Source: Ophiocordyceps camponoti-saundersi (nom. inval.) (lineage: Eukaryota > Ascomycota > Sordariomycetes > Hypocreales > Ophiocordycipitaceae). From it: a DNA stretch of 18,739 nucleotides. Under the pieces are notes generated by a model. That model was not told the origin of the DNA and did no database searches. It saw only the letters and a list, made by a program, of their open reading frames with translations. Below, one piece after another: positions 9,284 to 18,073 of the stretch. Within the stretch, counting starts at the first letter, position 1; each line of letters starts with the position of its first letter. Position numbers and translations under genes: made by a program. The DNA is taken from contig PDHQ01000500.1 in the NCBI GenBank assembly GCA_003339415.1, positions 1-18,739 on the forward strand, given 5' to 3'.

Positions 9284-10709
9284 TAAAATATATTTTATAT
9301 AAGAAATAAAAAACTTAAATAATAGCCTTTACGAAAAGTTCTACTTAATTATTTAAGGCTATAAAGATAATAGTAAAGAGGAAATCTTTATATAATTATT
9401 TATAATTCTATATATATTATAGCGCCTTTTTTTTACTTTTAGTCTTACTCTTATAAAGTTATATAACTACTAAAGCGAACTATAAGATATTACGTAAGCG
9501 TATATATAATCTATTAATCTTTTAAGTTATATAATATACGCGTACTTTTCTAAAAAACTATAAGATTAATATTTACTTTATACTTTTTTATATATTAAGA
9601 AGCCGCTATATAAGCTAGTAAAATTAAGATTATATTAGTTTAAAATATATTATAATTATTATTATACGAACCTTTATATAACGCCCTTATTATATAATCT
9701 ATATCTTTTATTTATAATAGCTAGCCTTAACTTATTTAGAATAACGGGCTTATAAATAGATAATATATTCTCTTTTATATCTAATATATTCTCTAAACTT
9801 AAGGAAAATAAGTTAAAATAGGCAGAGCTTTATATAAAGCTTAAAATATTCCTTACTAATAGCTTATTTATTAACTTTAACGGTAATCGTATTACGCGCA
9901 AATCGTACGATATTATTCTTATATAAAAAAGATAGGTAAAAAGCCTTTACGTTATTAACTTAACTGCCGATATTACCTTATAAGACTTTATTAGCTAGCG
10001 AGCCTAAAGAGTATATATTACTTCTACCTATTAACTAAAGGCGTTATATAACCTTATAATAGCTACTTAAATAACCGATCCTTCCTCGTAAGATATTTTA
10101 GCTTTTAATAAACGTATTTAATAGCAGATTAATAATATTACTCGCGGTCTACGGTTTATTCCGCTTAACTTATCTTATACGAAACTATTTATTTTTATAA
10201 ATAGGTTATTTATAAATAATAAGGACTTTACTTTATAGCTTAGTACTTTAATTATCCTTAGTAAAGAAGACTTATCCTTTAACTTATTTATCATATAAAG
10301 TAATATCTTTTACTAAACTTTTATAAAATATAAAAAAGTTACTCGAAGTATCTTAATAAGCGAACTTTATAGTATAGTAAATAGCGTTAATATTAGCTTA
10401 GCTTTTTACTTAACTATTTAAGCTATTATATAATCCCTAAGCACGCCTCTAATCCCTTTTATTTTCTATATAAACTTACGTTCGTTATATAATTACCTAA
10501 TAAGGCTTAGCTTAATAATAGAAAAATAGCTAATAATTAATATTATAGCTATTTATAAGTTATATAAACGTAAGGAAATTTTAGAAATATAATAAATTAA
10601 TAGTAAGAATAACTTAGCTAACGCTTATATTAAGGATAGCCTTAACTTAGCCTTATTAACCCTTATTTCTATAAATTCTTATAAGTTACGGATTAAAGCT
10701 ACTATTTAA
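9271..10709 (+). pseudogene. gag-pol: Copia polyprotein, second part: reverse transcriptase and RNase H
   Basis: This continues the polyprotein in the same frame. The early RT motif around 9330-9375 reads Y-E-K-F-Y-L-I-I-*-G-Y (from YEKSRLxIQGY). The first catalytic Asp is in D-I-T-*-A-Y at 9486-9503 (from DITQAY). The x-x-D-D catalytic pair reads *-I-D-N at 9753-9764, so the second Asp has become Asn. Thumb and connection regions follow: R-G-L-R-F at about 10144, and V-T-R-S-I-L-I-S-E-L-Y at about 10338-10370 (RNase H, from TRSxLxSELY with its Glu kept). The last in-frame TAA is at 10707-10709, followed by another TAA. The protein would be inactive even without the stops. Confidence 0.87.
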
Positions 10710-11033
10710 TAACTTACTTAAGTTATATAAGATTTATACTCTTTTCTTTCCTATATCTTTACTTTATCTAACCTTCTATCCTTACCTTCCTATTTTTTTT
10801 ATATTTTTACGTTTTTTTTCTATTATTTTTATATAAAAATTATTATTAATTTTTTCTAAGTATTATCTAACCCCTACGCTTAATTTTAAAAAAAAAGTAA
10901 AGCTATAAATCCTAAATACTTAATTTTTTTTTCTTTTTTTTAATTTTTTTTTCTTTTCCTTTTTCCTTATCGTCTAACCTTACTATTATTTCTTTTTTAC
11001 CCCCGCCCCCTATTACTTATTATCTAAGATAAA
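10710..11033 (+). other. Pyrimidine-rich spacer downstream of pol
   Basis: No frame is supported. Long T and C/T runs dominate (10740-10845 and 10918-11010), including the G+C patch ACCCCCGCCCCC near 11000. It separates the pol stop from the candidate extra ORF. Confidence 0.5.
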
Positions 11034-11034
11034 A

Positions 11035-11790
11035 ATATACTCCTCCGCGTTAGGAGGCGCTCCGCTTAGTATTACTATTACCTATCCTTACCGCTAGCTA
11101 TTAAGCGACTTAATAAGAGTAATTACTAAGGTATAAGATACTAGCTTAGAAGTTTATAACGCTTAGCTTTATTATACGAAGGAATATCTTATTATATAGA
11201 ATTATTATATATAAATAGTATAAGCTTTATTATTATTTATTTAATATATATCGAATAGGTAAGGATTTCTAATATAAATATAATATAATTTTATTATTAC
11301 TTTATTATAACTTATAAATAAGATTATTAGAAAATAACTTAAGCGTTAGATAATAATAGCCTTAATACGCTTAGGATTCTAAATATTATTAAGGCGGATA
11401 AAAATATTAAATAACGGTATAGCTATTAGTTAGATCTCCGCTTACTACTCTTTTATTAGTATTATTATTATATAATAGCTAAACTTTTCTTTCTTATATT
11501 TAAGGATATTTACTATATAAAGTGCTAGTTATCTTTCTTATTATAAGGTATATAAACTTAATAAAACTTAAGTTAATAAGCTATAACGTTATTAGGATAG
11601 GGAGGTATATTATATAATTAATAACTATTAATAAAAATAATTTAAGTATATTATATAACTTATTAATTTTTATTAAAGATTTTTCTAGTTATTATTATTA
11701 TCTTCGTTAATTAGCTTAAAGAAAAAAGAAAGAAGAAAGGAAGAGAAAAAGAGAGAGAGAGAGAGGGAGCGAGGAGGGGTTTTTATACCC
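11035..11790 (+). pseudogene. Possible extra ORF between pol and 3' LTR, unrecognised
   Basis: A plus frame (codons from 11041, TCC TCC GCG TTA GGA GGC) gives a readable stretch of about 220-250 codons. All of its stops could derive from CAA/CAG/CGA/TGG. It begins S-S-A-L-G-G-A-P-L-S-I-T-I and is followed by a segment with many Leu/Ile and former Gln/His/Thr codons. It ends in a highly basic/acidic purine-coded tail (11718-11779) and a TAA near 11790. I do not recognise the product. Standard copia elements end shortly after RNase H, so about 1.5 kb between pol and the 3' LTR is long. It may be a genuine third ORF, captured sequence, or plain untranslated DNA. Confidence 0.3.
11718..11779 (+). 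repeat. Long polypurine / GA-repeat tract
   Basis: About 60 bases of almost pure purine, including a (GA)n run, broken by a single C at 11770. It lies about 420 bp upstream of the 3' LTR, so it is not the priming polypurine tract next to the LTR. It could be a microsatellite expansion or an internal second tract. Confidence 0.7.
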
Positions 11791-12179
11791 CTTTAAAGGC
11801 GGTAAGAGGCGGCAGAATCCGATTTTTAATTCCTATTTTTATAATATTTTTTAGTATTTTTAGTATAAGGTTATAGAAAGTTATTTTTCTATTTATTTTT
11901 TTTAATATTATAATTATAAGAGACCTTTATAGTAAAACTTTATAAGAATATATTATAAGTTAAATTATATAATAACTTAACTTTTATTTTTCGGCTAGTA
12001 GCTTATTTTCTTTATCTTTTTTTATTATAATATTATAAGCGTTATTTACTTTTAGAGATTTTTTTCGATTATATACTTATTTAATATTATATAATTATTT
12101 TTCTTTAGAAATATCTACCTTTTAGGAAAATAAAGTTTTTTCTTTATATAATATCTTTTTACTTAATATATCTTTTTAT
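11780..12179 (+). other. Copia 3' untranslated region, no feature seen
   Basis: AT-rich DNA between the purine tract and the 3' LTR. I see no frame or repeat that I can support. Confidence 0.5.
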
Positions 12180-12191
12180 AAAAAGAAAAAG
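12180..12191 (+). promoter_or_regulatory. Candidate polypurine tract for plus-strand priming
   Basis: AAAAAGAAAAAG ends five bases upstream of the 3' LTR, the expected place for the RNase H-resistant primer of plus-strand DNA synthesis in an LTR retrotransposon. RIP may have altered the bases between the tract and the LTR. Confidence 0.6.
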
Positions 12192-12196
12192 TTAAG

Positions 12197-12497
12197 TATT
12201 AGATATTATCTCTCTATACCCCTTTATATTTACTATATAATATATATATAAAGGATAGTATAAATATAGGGAAGCTTCTAACGAAATATATATTACTACC
12301 TAAGTTATACCTTATATAACTTAGGAGGTAGGAGGTAGCTTAGATAAGAAGAAGAAGGGTATAGAAGTAGAGTATTATCTAGCTATATAGCCGCTCTTCC
12401 TCGTACGATAAAGGAAGGGTATCTATCTCTAATTATACTTAATTTAGGTTACTTTTGCTTTCTCTTACTTATATATACGTGTAAAGATTACTTAATA
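12197..12497 (+). repeat. 3' LTR of the copia element
   Basis: It is 301 bp and aligns along its whole length with 3103-3403. It starts TATTAGATATTATC and ends CTTAATA, followed by the ACTAT duplication. It keeps more C and G than the 5' LTR (CTCTCTATACCCCT, CTCGTACGATAAAGG, TACGTGTAAAG), although a few sites are mutated only here. Confidence 0.92.
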
Positions 12498-12502
12498 ACT
12501 AT
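12498..12502. repeat. Right 5-bp target-site duplication of the copia element
   Basis: ACTAT, identical to 3098-3102. Host repeat copy A resumes immediately after it. Confidence 0.9.
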
Positions 12503-12996
12503 AAAGTTAAAGAAAAAAACTTAAAACTTTAAAATTTTTTCTAAATATAAGGAAAATAGGTAAAGGTACTTAGTAATCGGCTCGGAAAAGCGCTTTACGC
12601 TACGTATTCGGTTATAAACTTACTTTTTATAAATATACTTTCCTTATATTTTTAGAATATTTTTTAGTAGTAAAGTTTAAAGGTCTACTTAAAACCTTAT
12701 ATTACTTATAAAGAGAGGTAGGTATAAAGAGCTTTTTTCCGTTAAGTTATATAAAAACGAGGAAAAGGTAATAAAAAAGTAAGGAAAAAAGATATAAGAC
12801 TCCTTATAGCTTTAGCTATATTAGGTTTTTTTTTATAATTTTAGCAATTTATTATCTATTTTAAATAAATTCTAAAAGGAAATAGAAATATATTTCTATT
12901 ACTTACTAAAGTAAGTACGTTACGCGCCGCGTAGCTGCCGCGGGGTAAAGTACTCTTTATAACTTAAGGAATTTAAAAAAAATATAAAAAGTAAGT
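12503..12996 (+). repeat. Dispersed ~0.7 kb repeat, copy A, right piece
   Basis: It aligns with about 13998-14490. Shared landmarks are GGTACTTAGTAATCGGCT (12565), CTTATAAAGAG, ATAGCTTTAGCTATATTAGG (about 12807), and the G+C-rich knot TTACGCGC(C/A)GCGTAGCT (about 12922; 14416 in copy B). The knot is CpG-rich and self-complementary, and is one of the few non-AT landmarks. Similarity ends near GTAAG at 12991-12995. The nature of the family is unknown. Confidence 0.82.
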
Positions 12997-13789
12997 AAAA
13001 AAAAAAAGTAAAAGTAATTTATAATATTTTAGTTAAAAAGCTTCCTAAATAGATTTTTATTATATTATATTTCTTACTTATAGCGTATTTAAAAAATAAA
13101 GTAAAAATATTAATAATATATATATTATATTTTCTATAAAAATATATTTTTAAAACGCTAGCTTAAATAGGGAAAATTTTTAAAAAAAAATTAAAATAAG
13201 CTATATTATAATAAAAATTAGTATTATTTTTTTTAAAAGTAATACTTACTTTTTAGTAAGTTATAAGTAAATAATTACTCTTTATATAATAAAAAGTATT
13301 TTTAAAACTAATAATTACTTTTAAATAAATTCTATAAAAAATATATATAAAAAGCTTATAAAATATAAAATATAAAAATTATTTTTAAAGTTTTTTTTTA
13401 AAATACTAATAATAAAATAAAAAAGTAACTATTATACTAATAAGTTATTTATAAATAATTTTATTAAACTATTCTATATACTATTTCTAATCCGGCTTTT
13501 CGTTATCTTAAGGTTCTTCGTTATAATAAGGCTCCCCGACTTTTTCCGCTAATTTTCTAGCTTTTTTATAAGTTTTTTTTTATACTTTTATAGTTTTTTT
13601 TTACCTTTTTTCTTTCCTTTTACTTATTTTCCTAAGAAAAGGAAATAATCGAATAGTATATTATACTTTAATACGCGTAATTATTCTCTATAAATAATAA
13701 ATAGCTAAAAATAATTAGTATTTTTTAATTAAAATTTAGAAAGTTTTTTAGGTAGCTTACGTTAAGGAATAGAAGTAGGAGGAGGTATT
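12997..13789. other. AT-rich spacer between the two host repeat copies
   Basis: I see no supported gene. It contains A/T runs, a patch with some G+C (13491-13555) and a pyrimidine tract (13566-13632). It could be the inside of an element whose terminal repeats are copies A and B, but I see no coding trace. Confidence 0.5.
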
Positions 13790-14490
13790 TTAAGTAAAAT
13801 AAAGTCTCCCTAAATAATAATCGAAGTTATAGAATTTAAGTTAGATATCTTAAGAGATTAAGGGCACTAGGCTAAAAGCGGTTAACGCTATCTAATTCTT
13901 TAGGAAAAAAGCTTCCTAAAGATACCTTTTTTATCTTTATTATATAAAAATTAAGAGTAGTAAAGTAAATTAAAGTTTAAGTTATTTTATAAAACTCTTA
14001 AGTTATTAAAGAAAAAGGGAGACTTTAAAAATTTTTCTTAATATAGGGAAAATAGGTAAGGGTACTTAGTAATCGGCTTAGAAAAGCGCCTTACGCCGCG
14101 TATCTAGTCGTAAACCTACTTTTTATAGATATACCTTCCTTATATTCTTAGAATATTTTTTAGTAATAAAGTTTAAAAGTCTACTTAAAACCTCGTATTA
14201 CTTATAAAGAGGGGTAGGTATAAAAAGCTCTTTTATATTAACTTAAAGAAAAAACTAGAAAAAAGTAGTAAAAAGATAAGGAAAAAAATATAAGATTTTT
14301 TATAGCTTTAGCTATATTAGGTTTTTTTTTATAATTTTAGCTATTTTATATTTATTTTAAATAAATTCTTAAAGGAAATAAAAATATATTTCTACTACTT
14401 ATTAAAATAAGTATATTACGCGCAGCGTAGCTACCGTAAGGTAAAGTACTTTTTATAACTTAGGGAATTTAAAAAAAGGTATAGGGTAAG
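13790..14490 (+). repeat. Dispersed ~0.7 kb repeat, copy B (uninterrupted)
   Basis: The intact counterpart of copy A. Its continuity across the sites where copy A is broken (matching 1156/3043 and 3102/12503) shows that LINE copy 1 and the copia element are insertions. Landmarks: GCTAAAAGCGGTTAA at about 13871, GAAAAAGGGAGACTTT at about 14011, GGGTACTTAGTAATCGGCT at about 14058. I found no terminal motif, TSD or frame that would identify the family. A solo LTR, or one end of a larger element, is possible. Confidence 0.8.
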
Positions 14491-15134
14491 ATAAAATATA
14501 ATTAAAAAATAGAAAAAACTTTATTATAGCTTAAAAAACTTACTTATATTTTTATTAAGGTTTATTTCTAAGTTAATATAGTATTATTTAAATTTAAAAA
14601 GTAATTATATAAAGTAGCTACTTATTCCCTTAGTTTAATATATTTTATAAAGAAGAAATAAATAGAAATAAAAATAATAAGAAAAGGCAAAAAAGTTCGC
14701 TTTTTTTAAGCTATAAGCTATATTTTTTTATAATTATAAGGCTATTATTAGCTTTTATTTTAAATCTTTTATTTAAATAAAAAAAGTATTTTAAAGTTAA
14801 TAATATAAATAAATATAAATTAATAGTTATAATTTTAAGTAAAAAATCTTATAAGAAAGCTTAAAAATATATTACTTAAAAAGATTTAATTTATATTTTT
14901 AACCTTATTATTCAAGGAGTTATTTTTATAAAAAATAAAAACTTTATCTATATCTTAGTTTACTATACTAAAAAATAACTTAGTAAGGAAAAAAGGGTAA
15001 AAAATAGAAAATAATTTATAACTAAGGCTATAATAACCTTACTAACCTAAAAAAAAGATATTACGTAAAGAAAACCCTTTTCTTTTTTACTAATTTTTTA
15101 AATTATTTTTTCTTTTTAATTAATCTTTTAAAAT
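14491..15134. other. AT-rich stretch with no recognisable feature
   Basis: No gene or repeat is supported. It may include the outer part of the left inverted arm described next, but the matching right side lies beyond the window. Confidence 0.5.
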
Positions 15135-15623
15135 AAATATTAGTATTTTTAGTACTTAGTATAGGGTAGTAAATAAAATAATTTTTATCTTTTTTAATAA
15201 TTTATTTAAAAATAAAAAAAATTATAGCCTTATAAAATATATAAGTCTAAGTAAAATAAGCCTTAAAAGCTTTTAGAATAATATTTATCTTTACTTATAA
15301 TAAATTCTTAAAATAAATATATTTTTTCTATTAACATTTTTATAATAATTATAAGAAAATAAGTAAAATTATAAAAAAAGAACTTTTTAGCTATTATAAT
15401 ACTTATCTATTTTTTTAAATTATTTTTTACTATTATATAATTTATTAAAGCTTTTTTTCTTATTAATATCTTTAAAAATTATTTTTAAAAAAAAATTATC
15501 TTTAACTTTTTACTATAAAGTAAGTAAAATAGCTAAAATTATAAAAAAATTACTATTTAGAAGCGCTTTGAATAAAGGCTTTTTTAAAATTATTAAAAAA
15601 ATAATTAACGCTAGTAACTAATT

Positions 15624-15664
15624 TTTTAGTCTTTAGTTAGTTACTAACTAACTAAAGACTAAAA
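15624..15664. repeat. Hairpin with 19-bp perfect stem in the left arm
   Basis: The stem TTTTAGTCTTTAGTTAGTT (15624-15642) is followed by an ACT loop and its exact complement (15646-15664). It contains few CpA/TpG sites, which may be why it survived RIP. The same structure occurs in the right arm near 18212-18252. Confidence 0.9.
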
Positions 15665-15687
15665 GTGACTAACTAAAATTAGTCACT
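15664..15687. repeat. Second hairpin in the left arm
   Basis: The stem AGTGACTAA (15664-15672), a six-base loop and TTAGTCACT (15679-15687) directly abut the first hairpin. The intact GTGAC/GTCAC words are unusual here because they retain TpG and CpA. Confidence 0.85.
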
Positions 15688-15742
15688 ATAAGGACTTTAG
15701 TTAGTTAGGACTTTTTTTAGTCCTTAAAAATAAGGACTTTAG

Positions 15743-15764
15743 TTAGTTAGTCCGGACTAACTAA
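15743..15764. repeat. 22-bp perfect palindrome centred on CCGG
   Basis: Eleven bases (TTAGTTAGTCC) are followed directly by their complement. Around it, the words AAGGACTTTAGTTAG and AGTCCTT repeat in both orientations (15691-15740), forming a third cluster of possible foldbacks. Confidence 0.88.
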
Positions 15765-15819
15765 ACAAAGACTAAAAAGTTACTAACTAATTTTAAACCC
15801 TAAGTATAGAAGATATATA

Positions 15820-16447
15820 AAATAAGAAAAGTAAGGTAATATTAAAGCTTTATTAATAAGAGTTAAGCGCGTTATTTAAGATAAGGACTAGTTATTTACT
15901 TATAAGAATATATATAATATAAAGCGGGCGCTAACTAAGGCCGCCTTTATTTTTACTAATATAAATAAAATAATAAGAGTTTTTAAGTTAATATATAATA
16001 CTTTTAAGCGTATTAAAATAGCTCTTAATAATATCTTAGCTAGTATTATTAATATAAGCTAGAAGCTAAGCGTTATAGCGGCGGGTATAACTAAAGCTAT
16101 TAATAAGTTAAAATACTTAATAATTAAGTTAGATATTTATACTAAAAAGAAAGCGACTTTAGCTATAGCTATTAAAAAGATAATAACGCTAATACTCGCT
16201 ATTAATAATATAAAGCTAGGTCCCGCTAATAGTAATATTACTAATAAGAATAATAATAAAATCGTTATAATAAAGGACTTAACGCTAGCCGGGGTTTAGG
16301 AAACTAAGTTAGCTAGTAAAGCTAAGGGTAAGGTAAAAGGTAAAGGGCTAGATAAGAGTAAAGCTAAAGCTAAGCGCCGTTATATATCGGTTAAGTTTTA
16401 GTTAAAGCTAGCTAAAAAAGCGCGTTTAGCTAAAATAATTTTAAATT

Positions 16448-16480
<33 letters not shown>

Positions 16481-18067
16481 TTAGTATAAAGGCTTCTAAG
16501 CTTATTAATATAATAATATTATATATAAAGTAAATATATTTAGGCGAGAGCGCGGCTAAGCTAGCTAGCTAAAATAATATAATAAAGCTTATAGCTTAGG
16601 GGTTATTAGTTAAGAAAGCGGCCGATCTAAATCCTAGCTATAATTATTTTTATATACTTAGTTAGTAAAAAGTATTACTAATTATAATAGTTAAGTTACT
16701 ATTTATAAAAAAGCTTAAGAGTTACTAAGCTAGCTATACTTAAATAATAGCGGATAAATTTAATAATTATATATTTATAATTATAAATATATTTATTTTA
16801 TTTAGCTTATTAGCTATTTAAATTAATATTATAAAGGAGTAAACGCTAGTTATAAAATTACTAATAAGTTTATTAAAATCTTTTAAAGCTATAAGCTTAA
16901 AAACTCTTAATATATTAAAAGATAAGATAAAGGCGAAGTTTAAGTTAATAGCGGCCTTGCCCGCTATATTAAGAATATTAGCTAAGTTTAAGCTATTATT
17001 TACTTAAAGTTTATTAATAACTTAAGGTTAGTTTTTTACTTTAGCTATATTTAAGGAGCGGGCCTTATAGCTAGAAAAATCTAATAATATTAATAAGGAG
17101 ATTTAGTTTAGTAAAGTAAAAGGCTAAAGTAAAAATAAAGCGGAGGAAATAGTAATTAAATAAGGTAAAAAGGGAAAGATATTTATAAGCTATATAATAA
17201 TAAAAAAGGTTTAGTAAATAAGAGTATAATAAGTTTAAATTTATAATAAGTTTAGTAAAGATATATATAAGGTTTTAGTAAAGTTAAACTAGTAAAAGTT
17301 AATATAGGATAATATTTATTTTATAATAGTAAAGGTAAAAATATAATTATTAAGCTTAAGTTATAAGGAGAACTTAAAGCGAAGATATTATAATAGTTTA
17401 TCTTTTTAAAATAGCGAGGTTAAGGTATTATAAGGAAAGGTAATATATATTTTATAGCCTAATATTATATTAGTAATTTAAAGTAATTATATTTAAAATT
17501 TAGCGTAAAAAGAGAAACTCCTATAATCTAATTTTACTTATATATAGCTAAGTAATTATAATACTAATATATTTTAGAAAATTATAATATATTATAATAA
17601 CTATAAGCTAGTTTAAGCGTAGGGGGAAATTAGCTAGGAAAAAGGTAAACTTAGGGCAGGCTTATTAAAAGCGGTTTTCTTACTATTTTTATTAATATAT
17701 TTAGTCTTTATAAAAAAGGCGCTAAGTAATCTTCTTATTAAAAATATTATATAAGGTATAAGCTTATATTATTATCTATTTTAGTTTTTCTTAAAGCGGG
17801 GATTTAGTTTTATTATATTAAGTTAGGCGGTATATAAGGAATCTTATAAGAAACCTTAAAATAAACTTAAACGCGTATTAAATTATATTTAGTATATTTA
17901 CTTTTTTAAGCTAGTAAAAGGCGTTAGCTTTTCTCTTATTTATATAAAGGTTAATTAGGGGGGTTTAAAACTTAGCTTTTAGGTAATAAACTAAGGTTAT
18001 TTTAAAAGCGCTAAAGATAGTATATAGGCATTATAACTAAGCGGGGCTTATAATCTTAATAAGGCCT
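15820..18067 (+). pseudogene. Unrecognised ORF remnant inside the inverted-repeat element
   Basis: A plus frame (codon starts with remainder 1 on division by 3, for example GCG GGT ATA ACT at 16081) can be followed for up to ~750 codons. The first ~240 codons contain few stops despite the AT content, and read like real coding with alternating Ala/Lys/Leu. At about 16318-16380 there is A-K-G-K-V-K-G-K-G, where many AAA/AAG follow T and may have been GAA/GAG, so the original could have been acidic. Ten AAT codons follow at 16450-16479. The second half has denser stops (from CAA/CAG/CGA); a hydrophobic stretch (F-L-L-F-L-L-I-Y-L) lies near 17680-17705. I see no zinc knuckle, DDE spacing or recombinase motif. 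The function is not assignable; a transposase or an accessory protein of the element is inferred only from its position. Confidence 0.45.
16450..16479 (+). repeat. (AAT)10 microsatellite inside the ORF remnant
   Basis: Ten AAT units are in frame with the ORF. RIP of a (GAT)n run would produce exactly this, because each G follows a T. It may therefore mark a former poly-Asp tract next to the Lys/Glu-type region, or a true poly-Asn tract. Confidence 0.8.
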
Positions 18068-18073
18068 AAGGGT

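Larger units (their letters stand above)
3103..12497 (+). mobile_element. Ty1/copia LTR retrotransposon, RIP-inactivated, with nested insertions
   Basis: The element is bounded by two 301-bp LTRs and a perfect ACTAT duplication. Its coding order is gag, protease, integrase, reverse transcriptase, RNase H, which is the copia order (integrase before RT). It contains a 1,874-bp LINE (7397-9270) and a ~184-bp LINE-tail-like insert (3420-3603). Subtracting these and their duplicated target sites gives about 7.3 kb. All coding is in one plus frame (codons starting at positions divisible by 3), riddled with TAA/TAG. The frame resembles the fungal copia lineage whose gag zinc knuckle reads C-x2-C-x4-C-x4-H. 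It inserted into host repeat copy A. It is dead, and the catalytic residues are also hit (see the polyprotein entries). Confidence 0.93.
15135..15802 (+). repeat. Left inverted-repeat arm
   Basis: Matches the reverse complement of 18074-18739. Landmarks pair as follows: TAGTACTTAGTATA(A/G)GG (outer end), ATAATAAATTCTTAAAATA, TACTATTTAGAAGCGC, AATAATTAACGCTAGT, and AAACCCTA (inner end). The inner part (15612-15802) is much better conserved than the outer part and is made of hairpins. Confidence 0.88.

Noticed and set aside
15609..15802. CRISPR array or telomeric repeat from the iterated TTAGTTAG words
   Set aside because: The repeats are palindromic, irregularly spaced and mirrored at the other arm. 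There are no uniform spacers and no tandem TTAGGG.
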